DNA of 64,000 nt from an uncultured Bacilli bacterium (GTDB lineage: Bacteria > Bacillota_I > Bacilli_A > RF39 > UBA660), in contig CALVUX010000001.1 of the NCBI GenBank assembly GCA_944363715.1, positions 1-64,000 of the forward strand, given 5' to 3'. Of this stretch, positions 9,074 to 18,360 are shown one piece after another; positions within the stretch are counted from its first letter, which is position 1; each line of letters begins with the position of its first letter. The position numbers were made by a program, and so were the translations under genes. Below the pieces are notes generated by a model, which had not been told where the DNA came from, did no database searches, and saw only the letters and a program-made list of their open reading frames with translations.

Positions 9074-9596
9074 TGAATTAATTAGTCTTTTGGAAAGAGA
9101 GATACGAGTTAATACTTACAGTAAAGAGTTATTACCTTTTTGGTTAGATAATTTAGAAAAAAGTAAGAACTTTGATGCTACTAAAAAAGATATTGTCCTT
9201 AAAGTAAATGAATTATATTTAAAACAAAAGAAATCTAAACATACAGAATTTCTTGGTTTATTAGGTTTAATATCACTTTTAAATAAAATAACTAATTATG
9301 ATTCTTATACACTTAAAGGACTTTCTTTTTTAGGCTTTTATTTAAGTGATTATGATAGTGTTGAGCTAGAAAATTTTGTTAATGCTAAAATATCACCTAA
9401 AATAATAAATATAATTGCTGAAAAAGTGGATAGTTTATATGAAAAGAGTAGTTATCTAGATTATTACCAAGGAAAAGATAATGAAGTGTTAGATGGCCTT
9501 ACTACTAAGTCTTTGGAAGAAGTAAGAGAAAAAATTGGCTATGTAGAAAATGCAAGTTTTGATAAGGGGGATGCTCATGAAATTAGAAGAATTTGA
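9066..9596 (+). CDS. Unknown 176-aa protein between ruvB and queA
   Basis: I do not recognise a family. The protein is soluble-looking, mostly helical and rich in Leu, Lys, Asn and Tyr. A modestly hydrophobic middle (about 62-95, [12 protein letters not shown]) is probably a buried helix rather than a membrane span. It overlaps ruvB by 8 bp and queA by 20 bp and ends in TGA, showing TGA is a stop codon here. Tight overlap with both neighbours argues that it is real and translated. Confidence 0.7.
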   Translation: MYNELISLLEREIRVNTYSKELLPFWLDNLEKSKNFDATKKDIVLKVNELYLKQKKSKHTEFLGLLGLISLLNKITNYDSYTLKGLSFLGFYLSDYDSVELENFVNAKISPKIINIIAEKVDSLYEKSSYLDYYQGKDNEVLDGLTTKSLEEVREKIGYVENASFDKGDAHEIRRI

Positions 9597-10602
9597 TTAT
9601 TATTTACCAGAAGAATTAATCGCTCAAACACCAATTAAACAAAGAGATGCTTCAAGACTTATGGTACTTGATAAGAAAAATGGTGAAATATGTCATAAAC
9701 ATTTCTATGATATTATAGATTATCTTAACCCAGGTGACACTTTAGTATTAAATGATACTAAAGTCTTACCTGCTAGATTAATAGGTGAAAAGGTAAGTAC
9801 TAAAGCAGTTATTGAAGTATTATTATTAAAAAATAAAGAAGGGGATACATGGGAGTGTTTAGTTAAGCCTGCTAGACGTATTCATGTAGGAGATGTTGTA
9901 TCTTTTGGTGATGGATTATTAAAATTAACTTGTACAGAAGTTAAAGATGAAGGTATTAGAGTATTTGAGGCAAGTTATGAAGGAATATTCTATGAACTAT
10001 TAGATAAGCTTGGCACTATGCCACTACCTCCATATATTCATGAAAAACTAGAAGATAAAGATAGATATCAGACTGTGTATGCTAAAGAAGTAGGTAGTGC
10101 AGCTGCTCCTACTGCAGGGCTACATTTTACAGAAGAGTTACTTGAAAGAATAAAAGATAAAGGTATAAATATCGTATATCTTACTCTTCATGTTGGACTT
10201 GGTACTTTTAGACCTGTTAAAGTAGAAGATGTTACAAAACATAAAATGCATAGTGAGTTTTATTCGTTAAGTAGTGAGGTTGCTAATATCCTTAATAAAA
10301 CAAGAGAAAATGGTAAAAGAATTATTGCAGTTGGAACAACATCAATTAGAACATTAGAGACGGTTTATGGTAAGTTTGGAGAGTTTAGAGAAGACTCTGG
10401 CTTTACTGATATTTTTATCTATCCAGGTAAAGAGGTTAAGAGTATAGATGGACTTATAACTAATTTCCATTTACCTAAATCAACCTTAATCATGTTAGTA
10501 TCTGCAATAGCAGGAAAAGATAATATCTTAAATGCATATAACATTGCAGTTAAAGAAAAATATAGATTCTTCTCTTTTGGAGATGCAATGTTTATAAAAT
10601 AG
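9577..10602 (+). CDS. queA: S-adenosylmethionine:tRNA ribosyltransferase-isomerase QueA
   Basis: QueA transfers the ribosyl part of SAM to preQ1-modified tRNA, making epoxyqueuosine at position 34 of GUN-anticodon tRNAs. It begins [17 protein letters not shown], with conserved blocks [25 protein letters not shown] and GTTSIRTLE. At 341 aa it is the usual length. ATG 9577 is chosen because AAGGGGG sits six bases upstream; an in-frame ATG 27 bp earlier lies before the SD and lacks one. The usual partner tgt is not in this window. Confidence 0.95.
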   Translation: MKLEEFDYYLPEELIAQTPIKQRDASRLMVLDKKNGEICHKHFYDIIDYLNPGDTLVLNDTKVLPARLIGEKVSTKAVIEVLLLKNKEGDTWECLVKPARRIHVGDVVSFGDGLLKLTCTEVKDEGIRVFEASYEGIFYELLDKLGTMPLPPYIHEKLEDKDRYQTVYAKEVGSAAAPTAGLHFTEELLERIKDKGINIVYLTLHVGLGTFRPVKVEDVTKHKMHSEFYSLSSEVANILNKTRENGKRIIAVGTTSIRTLETVYGKFGEFREDSGFTDIFIYPGKEVKSIDGLITNFHLPKSTLIMLVSAIAGKDNILNAYNIAVKEKYRFFSFGDAMFIK

Positions 10603-10616
10603 GTTCATATGATTAA

Positions 10617-10652
10617 ACCAGAGAAACTTTATAGGCCTCTGGTCATTTTTTT
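10617..10652 (+). terminator. Terminator of the yebC-queA operon
   Basis: Stem ACCAGAG/CTCTGGT (10617-10623, 10637-10643), then CATTTTTTT. Confidence 0.85.
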
Positions 10653-10683
10653 GCAGATTTCTAGAAAAGTTAGGAATTAAATG

Positions 10684-10712
10684 TTGAAAAACTATTATTT
10701 ATCATATATAAT
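10684..10712 (+). promoter_or_regulatory. tig promoter
   Basis: TTGAAA at 10684-10689, a 17-bp spacer and TATAAT at 10707-10712, 24 bp before the tig start. Confidence 0.85.
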
Positions 10713-10736
10713 AAGAGACGTATTGGAGGAAGAAAT

Positions 10737-12023
10737 ATGGAAAAGAAAGAAACTAAAAAAGAAACAAATAAGAAAAATTATCATAATATTGAAATAAAAG
10801 TTGAAGGAAAAGAGTGGACTGATGCTGTTGATAAGGCTTTTAAAGAAAGAGTTAAAAAAGTTGAAGTAGACGGTTTTAGAAAAGGTAAATGTCCTAAGAA
10901 TATCTATGATAAGAAATTTGGACAAGATTATTTACTAGATGCTGCTGACTTAGTAATTCAAGATGCTTATACTAAAGCTTTAAAAGAAAATGACTTAGTA
11001 CCAGTAGTACAACCTGAACCTAATTTAAAGAGTTTAGATGAAAATAGTGTTACTTTTACATTTAAAATTATTACTAAACCAGAAGTTAAAATTAAAAAAT
11101 ATAGAGATTTAGGTATTAAACCTAATGAAGTTAAAGTAACTAAAGAAGAAATAGATCATGAGTTAGGTTATCTCTTAGAAAGATATGAAGAATTAGTTAA
11201 TAAGAGTGATGATGCTAAAGTTGAAAACGGTGATGTTGCAGTTATTGACTTTGAAGGATTTAAAGATGGAGTTGCTTTCGATGGTGGAAAAGGAGAAAAC
11301 TATTCTCTAGAAATAGGTAGTGGTTCTTTTATTCCAGGATTTGAAGAACAATTAATTGGTATGAAGTCTGGTGAAGAAAAAGAAATTAATGTAACTTTCC
11401 CAGAAGATTATATGGAAGAGTCTTTAAAGGGACAAGATGCTACATTTAAAGTAAAAGTACATGAAATTAAAACTAAAGAAAAAAGAGAATTAGATGAAGA
11501 CTTCTTCTTTGACTTAGGCATTGAAGGTGTTAATGATGAAGAGAGCCTTAGAAAAGAAATAGAAGCTAATATAAAAGCTAATAAAGATATGGAAGAAGAA
11601 AATAAATATATTGATAAACTACTTGAAGAAGTGTCAAAGAATGTAGAAGTTGATATTCCAGAAGAAATGGTAGATGATGAAACAGAAAGATTACTTAGAA
11701 GAACAGAACAACAGATGGCTATGCAAGGAATTAGTTTAGATTTATATTATCAAGTTACTAAATCTACTGAAAAAGATTTAAGAGATCAACTTGAAAAAGA
11801 AGCTTATCAAAACGTATTATATAGATTAATGCTTGAAGAGATTATGAATATGGAAAAGATTGAAGTAAGTGAAGATGAAGCGATGGAAGAAGCTAAAAGA
11901 CTTGCTGAACGTTATAATATGGAATTAGATGATTTCTTAAATGAATTTGGTGGTATTGAGATGGTTCAATATGACGTGGAGATGAGAAAAACTATTGAAT
12001 TATTAAAAGAATTAAATAAATAG
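10737..12023 (+). CDS. tig: Trigger factor (ribosome-associated chaperone)
   Basis: Trigger factor docks at the ribosome exit tunnel and folds nascent chains, with peptidyl-prolyl isomerase activity. The ribosome-binding signature appears as VDGFRKGKCPK (about residues 42-52). The FKBP-type domain spans about 155-245 (DFEGFKDG, FIPGFEEQLIGM), followed by a helical C-terminal chaperone domain. At 428 aa length is normal. A Lys/Glu-rich N-terminal extension of about 14 residues precedes the first strand. SD GGAGGAAG is close to ATG, and it has its own promoter. Confidence 0.95.
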   Translation: MEKKETKKETNKKNYHNIEIKVEGKEWTDAVDKAFKERVKKVEVDGFRKGKCPKNIYDKKFGQDYLLDAADLVIQDAYTKALKENDLVPVVQPEPNLKSLDENSVTFTFKIITKPEVKIKKYRDLGIKPNEVKVTKEEIDHELGYLLERYEELVNKSDDAKVENGDVAVIDFEGFKDGVAFDGGKGENYSLEIGSGSFIPGFEEQLIGMKSGEEKEINVTFPEDYMEESLKGQDATFKVKVHEIKTKEKRELDEDFFFDLGIEGVNDEESLRKEIEANIKANKDMEEENKYIDKLLEEVSKNVEVDIPEEMVDDETERLLRRTEQQMAMQGISLDLYYQVTKSTEKDLRDQLEKEAYQNVLYRLMLEEIMNMEKIEVSEDEAMEEAKRLAERYNMELDDFLNEFGGIEMVQYDVEMRKTIELLKELNK

Positions 12024-12079
12024 TTGATATAATTTAAAAACTTTGATAAAATTACTAGAGAAAAAAGGAGGGAAAACGT

Positions 12080-12247
12080 ATGGCAAAAAAGCTTGGACAT
12101 AGACAAAAGAAGACTTTTGTATGCTCAGTTTGTGGTAATGAGAATTATAGAGAAGAAAAAAATGTAAATAATACTCCAGGAAGAATGGAGATTAGTAAAT
12201 ATTGTAAATTCTGTGGTAAACACACAACTCATAAAGAGAAGAAATAA
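12080..12247 (+). CDS. rpmG: 50S ribosomal protein L33
   Basis: A 55-aa L33 with a four-cysteine zinc ribbon: CSVC (about 15-18) and CKFC (about 45-48). The zinc-binding form differs from the zinc-free paralogue induced under zinc starvation. The N-terminus has an extra basic stretch (MAKKLGHRQKKTF). SD GGAGGG is eight bases from ATG. It lies between tig and efp with a hairpin downstream. Both Cys pairs and the order of conserved residues support the call. Confidence 0.9.
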   Translation: MAKKLGHRQKKTFVCSVCGNENYREEKNVNNTPGRMEISKYCKFCGKHTTHKEKK

Positions 12248-12253
12248 TAATAT

Positions 12254-12276
12254 AACAGTCATTAAATGACTGTTTT
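12254..12276 (+). terminator. Weak terminator after rpmG
   Basis: Stem AACAGTCAT/ATGACTGTT (12254-12262, 12266-12274) with only a short T run, so read-through into efp is likely. Confidence 0.55.
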
Positions 12277-12302
12277 AAGTCTATAAGAAAGGAGTAAGTA
12301 AA

Positions 12303-12860
12303 ATGGTTAATTCTAATGATTTTAAACCAGGTATGACTATTCAATTTGAAGGCGGTATTTATACTATAATTGAAAGTCAACATGTTAAACCAGGTAAAGG
12401 TGCTGCTATAGTAAAAGCTAAGATGAAAAACTTAAGGACAGGTTCTATTGTAGAGAAAACATTTAATGCAGGAGTTAAAGTAGAAACTGCTCATATCTCT
12501 AAGAAGACAATGCAATTCTTATATTCTATGGGAGATACTTATTATTTTATGAGTATGACAGATTATGAACAAATAGAACTTGATAAAAGCGTTATTGGCG
12601 ATGATGCTAAATACTTAAAAGAAAACTTAGAAGTTGAGATTACTTTCTTTGAAGGTGAGATGTTAGGATTATCATTACCTGATAAAGTAGTTATGAAAGT
12701 AACTAAGACAGAAGATGCAGTTAAAGGTAATACTTCAAGTGGTGCTATGAAAAATGCAGAGTTAGAGACAGGTATGACTATTCAAGTACCATTATTTATT
12801 AAACAAGATGAAGATATCTTAGTAAGTACTAAAGATGGTAAGTACGTATCACGTGCTTAA
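12303..12860 (+). CDS. efp: Elongation factor P
   Basis: EF-P binds between the P and E sites and rescues ribosomes stalled at consecutive prolines. Three OB/KOW-like domains are present. The loop tip VKPGKG carries K32, the residue commonly modified in this family. The terminal domain ends in DGKYVSRA, close to the usual DG.Y..R. At 185 aa it is full length. SD AGAAAGGAG is nine bases from ATG. No modification enzyme (EpmA, EarP, YmfI-type) is recognised in the window. Confidence 0.96.
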   Translation: MVNSNDFKPGMTIQFEGGIYTIIESQHVKPGKGAAIVKAKMKNLRTGSIVEKTFNAGVKVETAHISKKTMQFLYSMGDTYYFMSMTDYEQIELDKSVIGDDAKYLKENLEVEITFFEGEMLGLSLPDKVVMKVTKTEDAVKGNTSSGAMKNAELETGMTIQVPLFIKQDEDILVSTKDGKYVSRA

Positions 12861-12886
12861 ACAGTAACTATTGTTACTGTTTTTTC
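12860..12886 (+). terminator. efp terminator
   Basis: Stem AACAGTAAC/GTTACTGTT with loop TATT, then TTTTCTTTT. It begins at the efp stop codon. Confidence 0.88.
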
Positions 12887-13102
12887 TTTTCCCATAATTT
12901 CCCACATTTCTTTTATAATTTATACACTTTTAATTGATATGATTAATTTGTAAAAGAAAGGAAGTGGTAAATGTAGTAGAGAATTTTAAGTTACGTTTAC
13001 AACTATAGTTTTTTTACATAAATTATAGAAAAGAAAGGATGTGATAAGCCTACTTGTAGGCAAAACAATAAAATAATGTTATACTAGGGGTAGGTGGTGT
13101 CT
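12887..13102 (+). other. Leader region upstream of the two-component genes
   Basis: About 215 bp without a convincing gene. It holds several AAAGGA-type stretches without a usable frame, a small hairpin GCCTAC/GTAGGC at 13048-13061, and a TATACT box at about 13080-13085 that could be the -10 of the following operon. I see no riboswitch that I can name. Confidence 0.4.
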
Positions 13103-13765
13103 ATGTATAAAATATGTTTAGTTGAAGATGAAACTGATTTAGCGACTGTAGTTAAAATGTATTTAGAAAAAGCAGGCTATGACGTTGTTACCTTTACTAA
13201 AGGAAGTGATGCTATTTCCTATATTGGTAATCCTGTCGATGTCTGGATTCTCGATATTATGTTAGGAGATGATGTTAATGGCTATGATGTAATCAAAGCA
13301 ATTCGTGAAAAATATCCCCTTGTACCTGTAATATTTACATCTGCAAGAGATCAGGATTTGGATCGAATTTTAGGCCTTGAGTTAGGTAGCGATGATTACA
13401 TTACTAAACCTTATTCTAGTAAAGAACTTGTACTTAGAGTTAATAATATTATAAAAAGAGTATATCAAAGTACTGAATCTAAGATTCTAAATTACTTAGA
13501 TTATTCTATAGATTTAGATAAACGTATTGTAAGTGTTAAAGATAAACCTATTAAGCTTACAACATTAGAATTTGATTTACTTGTATTATTAGTAGAAAAC
13601 CTTAACAAAAGTTTTTCAAGAGAAGATATCCTTGATGCTGTATGGGGTAATGATTACTTTGGTAGTGATAGAGCCGTAGATGATTTAGTTAGAAGACTTA
13701 GAAAGAAAATGCCTTTATTAAACGTTAATACTATTTATGGATATGGATATAGATTAAGTGCATGA
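13103..13765 (+). CDS. DNA-binding response regulator, OmpR/PhoB type
   Basis: A 220-aa two-component regulator. The receiver domain has the acidic pair E8/D9, phospho-acceptor D51 (VWILDIML), the switch Thr in FTSA and Lys in ITKPY. The C-terminal winged helix (about 125-220) has the LTTLEFDLLVLL and RAVDDLVRRLRKK signatures of the OmpR class. The ATG at 13103 has SD AGGTGG; a GTG nine bases upstream is inside that SD. The stop TGA overlaps the ATG of the histidine kinase (ATGA), indicating translational coupling. The stimulus is not deducible. Confidence 0.93.
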   Translation: MYKICLVEDETDLATVVKMYLEKAGYDVVTFTKGSDAISYIGNPVDVWILDIMLGDDVNGYDVIKAIREKYPLVPVIFTSARDQDLDRILGLELGSDDYITKPYSSKELVLRVNNIIKRVYQSTESKILNYLDYSIDLDKRIVSVKDKPIKLTTLEFDLLVLLVENLNKSFSREDILDAVWGNDYFGSDRAVDDLVRRLRKKMPLLNVNTIYGYGYRLSA

Positions 13766-15036
13766 AATATCTAAATAAACTGTCTCATCAGTTATTAATA
13801 TTAATAATAGTAGTATTTCTAGCTTTCTTTCTAACTCTTGGCATAATATTACCTCAAGTAATAGTTCCATCAGCTGAAAGTAATATCTATAGTTACTTAA
13901 GAGAACCTCTTGAATTTGTCCAATCAGATATTAATGAAGACTTAGTTACAACTGAGATTGCATACCTATATAAAATAGGAAATACAGTTGCTTATTCAGA
14001 TAACATCCATGATATTATAGACTTTAATGATGTTAATGATATTATGGATGCCTTTAAAAGTAATTACGGAAAATTTATTTATAAAAATCAAATTTATTAT
14101 TATTATACACTCCATAATGATGATGTTACTAAAATAGCTCTTACCAATGATACTTATATTGAAAAGACTAAACAAGATATATTAGATGCTGTCTTCCCTG
14201 TAGTTATAGTAGCTTTTCTAATAATAGCTTTAATCCTTATATTCTGGGGAAGCTTTATAGTTAGAAAAATAGAAAAGTTAAAACAAAAAATAGACAATAT
14301 AGATAATGATAACTATGATCATAGTATATCATTTCAAATTGACGATGAAATGCGTTCATTAGAACTGGCTATTGAAGATATGCGTATCTCTTTAAAGAAC
14401 CAAGAAGAGTATCGTAATCAAATGTATCAAAATATTTCACATGATTTTAAAACACCTCTCACCGTAATAAAATCATATATAGAAGCTTATAATGATAAAA
14501 TAGAAGATGCTAATACTGTAATAGATGTTATTAGTGAACAAACAGAAAAATTAGAATTAAAAGTTCATTCACTTCTTTATTTGAATAAATTAGATTATTT
14601 AAAAGATAATAAAAAAGTAGACTATGAGTTAGTAGATATGAAAAAAATAGTAAATACTGCGATAAAAGAATTTAAGTTTAGAAGGAAAGATGTTAAGTTT
14701 GAAGTTGCTTTTGATAAAAATAGTAAATTCTATGGTACTTACGATTACTTTGAGACTGTAATAGATAATATCCTTGCTAACTTCATGAGATATGCAGAGT
14801 CTACAATTAAAATTACTGCCAAAAATAACCGTTTAACCTTATATAATGATGGTCCTAATATAGATGATACTCTCCTTGAAGGAATCTTTACTCCGTTCCG
14901 GAAAGGTATTAAGGGTGAATTTGGATTAGGACTTTCAATAGTCAAAAAAACCTTATTACTAATGAACTATGATATTAAAGTTAAGAACGAGAAAAAAGGT
15001 GTATCCTTTGTTATATTTAAGAAGACTTCTAAATAA
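13762..15036 (+). CDS. Sensor histidine kinase
   Basis: A 424-aa membrane kinase partnered with the upstream regulator. TM1 is about 10-30 and TM2 about 142-163, enclosing an extracellular sensor of about 110 residues. A HAMP-like linker leads to the HisKA helix with phospho-acceptor H227 in NISHDFKTPL. The ATPase domain has the N box (DNILANFMRYAES) and the G box FGLGLSIVKK. The N box reads NILANFMRYA where HNALKYA-like sequences are usual, so it is divergent but keeps Asn. Overlap with the regulator is 4 bp. The ligand is unknown. Confidence 0.93.
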   Translation: MKYLNKLSHQLLILIIVVFLAFFLTLGIILPQVIVPSAESNIYSYLREPLEFVQSDINEDLVTTEIAYLYKIGNTVAYSDNIHDIIDFNDVNDIMDAFKSNYGKFIYKNQIYYYYTLHNDDVTKIALTNDTYIEKTKQDILDAVFPVVIVAFLIIALILIFWGSFIVRKIEKLKQKIDNIDNDNYDHSISFQIDDEMRSLELAIEDMRISLKNQEEYRNQMYQNISHDFKTPLTVIKSYIEAYNDKIEDANTVIDVISEQTEKLELKVHSLLYLNKLDYLKDNKKVDYELVDMKKIVNTAIKEFKFRRKDVKFEVAFDKNSKFYGTYDYFETVIDNILANFMRYAESTIKITAKNNRLTLYNDGPNIDDTLLEGIFTPFRKGIKGEFGLGLSIVKKTLLLMNYDIKVKNEKKGVSFVIFKKTSK

Positions 15037-15049
15037 TAGAGGTCTTTTT
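15022..15049 (+). terminator. Terminator of the two-component operon
   Basis: Ten-base stem (15022-15031 with 15037-15046, one G-T pair) overlapping the kinase stop codon, then TTTTT. Confidence 0.75.
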
Positions 15050-15077
15050 GGTTATATTAATACTAGAGGTGAATCTA

Positions 15078-15860
15078 ATGAATATATTAATAACTGGTTC
15101 TAGAAGTAATATAGGTTATAGTCTTGCTAAGTCCTTATCTTTAAGAGGACATATTGTTTATGCAGGATGTAAGACTATGAAAGAAAAAGAAGCTTTAGAA
15201 GAAAAGATTAATCATGAGAAGATTATTATGTTTCCTATAGTATTAAATTTATTAAATAGTGATTTTGATATAGATAAACTTGATATAGACTGTTTAATAT
15301 TACATGCATCTATTGGTAATGGAGGTAGTATCTTAGAACTATCTAATGAAAGATTTAATGAAGTAATAGATGTTAATATAAAGGGTAATTTTAGACTATT
15401 ACAGAAGTATCTAAGATACTGTTATTATCATAAAAGACGTGGTAAAGTCTTTATAACTTCATCCATGGCTGTGTTTTATCCTTTACCATATCTATCTACT
15501 TATACTTCAAGTAAATTATATCTATATCAACTTGCAAATACTCTTAGACTTGAACTATTATATCAAGGTCTTGATATAAGTATCTCTTTAATAATGCCTG
15601 GTGCCTATTATACAGGTTTTAATGATTTAATGATTGATAATAAATCTAAAGATGAATATATACTTAAAGATAAAGCATTAACTATCTCAAAATATCAAAA
15701 GATAATGTTTAGTTTATTAGAGAATGTTGATTATAGTGATTTAGTTAAAGAAGTAGTTAGAGAACTAGAGAAGCCTAAGCCTAAATTTATTATAAGTAGA
15801 CCTCTTAATCAAAAATTATTTACAAAAATATATATCTTAATTAAGACACTTATAGTATAA
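15078..15860 (+). CDS. Short-chain dehydrogenase/reductase
   Basis: A 260-aa classical SDR with an N-terminal Rossmann fold. The nucleotide motif TGSRSNIG is at 6-13, the catalytic Ser is in ITSSMA (about 128-129), and Y142/K146 are in YTSSK. The substrate is not predictable. A hydrophobic Lys-rich tail (about 240-260) may contact the membrane, as in some lipid-acting SDRs. SD AGAGGTGA supports ATG 15078 rather than an earlier in-frame start. It is followed 31 bp later by an unknown gene, possibly in one operon down to the GDPD gene. Confidence 0.85.
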   Translation: MNILITGSRSNIGYSLAKSLSLRGHIVYAGCKTMKEKEALEEKINHEKIIMFPIVLNLLNSDFDIDKLDIDCLILHASIGNGGSILELSNERFNEVIDVNIKGNFRLLQKYLRYCYYHKRRGKVFITSSMAVFYPLPYLSTYTSSKLYLYQLANTLRLELLYQGLDISISLIMPGAYYTGFNDLMIDNKSKDEYILKDKALTISKYQKIMFSLLENVDYSDLVKEVVRELEKPKPKFIISRPLNQKLFTKIYILIKTLIV

Positions 15861-15891
15861 TAAAGTGGATGTAGAAAAAAGAGGGATGTAA

Positions 15892-16791
15892 ATGGATGCC
15901 AAGACATATTTAAATAGTATAAGAGATAAGAATGATGATAATAGTCTTAAGTATGATAAGATGATTAGTGAAATACCTTATATTACTAATCCTAAAGATT
16001 TAGATAAATTAAAAGAAATACTTACTGAGTTAAGAAATGAAAATAAAGATTTATATGACTATATTATTTCTTTATTAAAAAAGACTGATGATTTAAATGA
16101 ATTATTTCTTTTATATAAAGAATATAAAGAAGCGAAATTAAGAGAAGAAGTACTAGATAGTGAGGTTAGATCTAAGAATATAGAATTTAATAATATTAAA
16201 GAAGATTTAAGTGATAAAGAGGATGATTTAAAAGACTTTGAAAATATCGCTAAAGAACTTAAATCTACTGGTAAAATTCTTGATGATTTAAGTTCTACTA
16301 CTAGTATTAATTTAGATAGAACATTTATAGATTTAGAGAAAGAAGAGTCTAAAAGACTAGGATTTGGTACTAAAGCTTTGCTTGCTCTTGGTAGTTTCCT
16401 TGCTTTTAAAAATAATCATAATATCGTTGGAACACTCCTTGCAACATATCTTTCTTATAAAGTATTAAGTGAATTATCATCATCTAGTAAGAATAATTAT
16501 ATAGATTTATGTAATGAATATATAGATAGTTTGGAGTCTTATAAAGATAATGCAATAGAAGTAGAGAAAAACTTATTAAGTAACCTTGATAATATAGAAA
16601 AAGTAGAGGAAGAATTAAAGACTAAATATAAAGCTTATCTAAAAGAGTCTGAATTTAAAAGAATCTTTAAAGTAATAGATGATATTAAAGATACTGTTAA
16701 ATATAGTCTAAAAGATATAGATAAAACTAAAGATGATATAGATAGAAGTATAGATAATGGTAAAGCGAAAGTAAAGATAATGGAAGGGTAA
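15892..16791 (+). CDS. Unknown protein with coiled coils and a membrane hairpin
   Basis: No family recognised. At 299 aa it is largely charged helix with a predicted coiled coil (about 80-130) and a central hydrophobic stretch (about 160-195, ALLALGSFLAFKNNHN then IVGTLLATYLSYKVL) that could form two short spans or a re-entrant hairpin. A second coiled coil follows (about 210-299). The architecture suggests a membrane-associated scaffold. It starts after a GAGGGATG-type SD and is followed by the pentapeptide-repeat gene after 2 bp, so the two are translated from one transcript. Confidence 0.65.
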   Translation: MDAKTYLNSIRDKNDDNSLKYDKMISEIPYITNPKDLDKLKEILTELRNENKDLYDYIISLLKKTDDLNELFLLYKEYKEAKLREEVLDSEVRSKNIEFNNIKEDLSDKEDDLKDFENIAKELKSTGKILDDLSSTTSINLDRTFIDLEKEESKRLGFGTKALLALGSFLAFKNNHNIVGTLLATYLSYKVLSELSSSSKNNYIDLCNEYIDSLESYKDNAIEVEKNLLSNLDNIEKVEEELKTKYKAYLKESEFKRIFKVIDDIKDTVKYSLKDIDKTKDDIDRSIDNGKAKVKIMEG

Positions 16792-16793
16792 AA

Positions 16794-17381
16794 ATGTTTA
16801 GTAAGTTTATAGATGATGAGACATTTTATGGTAAAGAGTATGCTAATGATAAATTTCCTAATACTTCTTACTATATAAGTTTTAGAGATTGTACTTTTAC
16901 CAATATAGATTTTAGTAATAGTGATTTAGAAAAGATAGATTTTAAATCATGTAAGTTTAAAAATTGTGACTTTCGTAATGCTAATTTTAGTAATAATGGG
17001 ATAAAAGATTTAACTTTTACTAATTGTAATTTGTTAGGAATAGATTTTAGTAGTAGTATACTTATGGATACTACTATTAGTGATTGTAATTTGGATTATG
17101 CAAATTTTTCTAGTACGAGATTTAAAAGTTTTAAATTTATTAATTGTTCTTTAAAAAATTCTAGTTTTGAAGAAGTTAAATTTAAGAAAGTAGAGTTTGA
17201 AACTTGTGATTTAACAGATTCTTTATTTATACATACTTCATTAGATAAAATAAAATTAAATACTTGTAATATTAAAAATATTAAAGTATCTTTAAATGAC
17301 TTGAAGGGTGTAGTAGTTAATACACTTCAAGCATTAGATTTAAGTCTATTATTAGGTATTAAAATAGAAGAGAGTGATTAG
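16794..17381 (+). CDS. Pentapeptide-repeat protein
   Basis: A 195-aa protein made mostly of A(D/N)LXX-like pentapeptides with F, D, N and C at recurring positions (for example FTNIDFSNSDLEKIDF and CKNCDFRNANF), which build a right-handed quadrilateral beta-helix. Functions in the family vary (gyrase mimicry, immunity, structural roles), so none is assigned. There is no signal peptide. It sits 2 bp after the coiled-coil gene and overlaps the GDPD gene by about 8 bp if GTG is used, or ends just before TTG 17383. Confidence 0.85.
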   Translation: MFSKFIDDETFYGKEYANDKFPNTSYYISFRDCTFTNIDFSNSDLEKIDFKSCKFKNCDFRNANFSNNGIKDLTFTNCNLLGIDFSSSILMDTTISDCNLDYANFSSTRFKSFKFINCSLKNSSFEEVKFKKVEFETCDLTDSLFIHTSLDKIKLNTCNIKNIKVSLNDLKGVVVNTLQALDLSLLLGIKIEESD

Positions 17382-17382
17382 A

Positions 17383-18081
17383 TTGAATATATATGCCCAT
17401 AGAGGTTTATTTGATAATAAAAAAATAGTAGAGAATACTATTAGTTCTTTTAAGAAAGCTTTACTAGATAATCTTAATATTGAACTTGATATTAGAGTAA
17501 CTAAAGATAATAAAATAGTAGTTTTTCATGATGATAATATTAAAAGATTAACTGGTATAGATAGCTTAGTTAAAGATATGACATATGCTGAGTTAAGTAA
17601 TGTTAAACTTTTAAATACAACAGATAAAATACCTCTTTTAGAAGATGTATTAAAGTTAGTAAACGGTAGAGTCACTTTACTGATAGAAATTAAAGTAAAT
17701 CTTTCTAATAATACTTTAAATGAATTAAATAAGTTATTACTTGATTATAATGGTAAAATATTATTACAAAGTTTTAAGCCTATAATACTTAGAAAAATGA
17801 CTTATACAAGCTTAAAAAGATATAAGATGGGTATTTTATTAACTAATGATTATAATGGCTTTAAAAGGACTTTATACGATGTTTTTATCTATAAATATTT
17901 AATTAAACAAAAATATATTAGTTTTATCTCTAGTCCTAAAGAATTAGTACTTAAAGTAAAAGAAGTTTCTTTAAAAGAAATATTTATATGGACTATTAAA
18001 ACTAAAGAAGAATTTATTGAGTATAAGAAATATAGTAATAATTTGATATGTAATGAAAAAGGAATAGTTAGAGATAAGTAA
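17383..18081 (+). CDS. Glycerophosphodiester phosphodiesterase
   Basis: GDPD-family enzyme that hydrolyses glycerophosphodiesters to glycerol-3-phosphate and an alcohol. Motifs: AHRG near the N-terminus, EN with TISSF, ELDIR (metal-binding E and D), FHDDN, LLED and LLIEIK. At 232 aa it is a compact cytoplasmic member without a signal peptide. The start is uncertain. A GTG at 17374 lies within the SD-like GAGAGTGAT, so TTG 17383 is preferred. It is the last gene of the operon, with a terminator overlapping its stop codon. Confidence 0.85.
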   Translation: MNIYAHRGLFDNKKIVENTISSFKKALLDNLNIELDIRVTKDNKIVVFHDDNIKRLTGIDSLVKDMTYAELSNVKLLNTTDKIPLLEDVLKLVNGRVTLLIEIKVNLSNNTLNELNKLLLDYNGKILLQSFKPIILRKMTYTSLKRYKMGILLTNDYNGFKRTLYDVFIYKYLIKQKYISFISSPKELVLKVKEVSLKEIFIWTIKTKEEFIEYKKYSNNLICNEKGIVRDK

Positions 18082-18092
18082 CTATTCCTTTT
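18061..18092 (+). terminator. Terminator of the GDPD operon
   Basis: Perfect 10-bp stem GGAATAGTTA/TAACTATTCC (18061-18070, 18079-18088), then TTTTAT. It spans the stop codon. Confidence 0.88.
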
Positions 18093-18098
18093 ATAAAC

Positions 18099-18123
18099 AA
18101 AAAAACTAGGTGTGGAGCCTAGT
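18099..18123 (-). terminator. Terminator of the tRNA-Met gene
   Basis: On the minus strand, stem ACTAGG/CCTAGT (18118-18123, 18105-18110) is followed by a run of T (plus-strand A at 18099-18105). Confidence 0.8.
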
Positions 18124-18133
18124 GATTGATAAA

Positions 18134-18210
18134 TGGTAGCGAGAGGGGGAGTCGAACCCTCGACCTTTCGGGTATGAACCGAGCGCTCTAGCCAACTGAG
18201 CTATCTCGCC
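18134..18210 (-). tRNA. tRNA-Met (CAT), elongator type
   Basis: Acceptor GGCGAGA pairs with TCTCGCT (G-T at the end), CCA is encoded, and the anticodon loop is TTCATAC, giving CAT. It matches the Gram-positive elongator pattern (GGCG...GGTTCATACCCG). It lacks the three G-C pairs typical of the initiator stem. Confidence 0.95.
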
Positions 18211-18229
18211 ATAAAAGATTAACAAATTA

Positions 18230-18258
18230 ATTCTAGCATATTTATTTCAACTTGACAA
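18230..18258 (-). promoter_or_regulatory. tRNA-Met promoter
   Basis: On the minus strand TTGTCA (18258-18253), a 17-bp spacer ending in TATGC, and TAGAAT (18235-18230). Confidence 0.78.
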
Positions 18259-18325
18259 TATATTTTTTTAATTTTTCATAAGTGATACTAATTATATTAT
18301 TAACTAATTACTTTCAAATATACAT

Positions 18326-18360
18326 ATAAAGAAGAAGTAATATATTAATACTACTTCTTC
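18326..18360 (-). terminator. Terminator of the kinase gene
   Basis: Stem GAAGAAGTA/TACTTCTTC (18352-18360, 18331-18339) in the minus direction, then TTTATA. Confidence 0.7.

Noticed and set aside
12964-13078. Short GTG-initiated frames in the leader of the response regulator
   Set aside because: Codons stop after 11-14 residues, spacing to purine-rich stretches is poor, and no repeated regulatory codon or Trp/His run appears, so no leader peptide is called.
9066-13765. TGA read as tryptophan (code 4)
   Set aside because: At least three genes end in TGA at plausible ends, and all conserved Trp positions use TGG.
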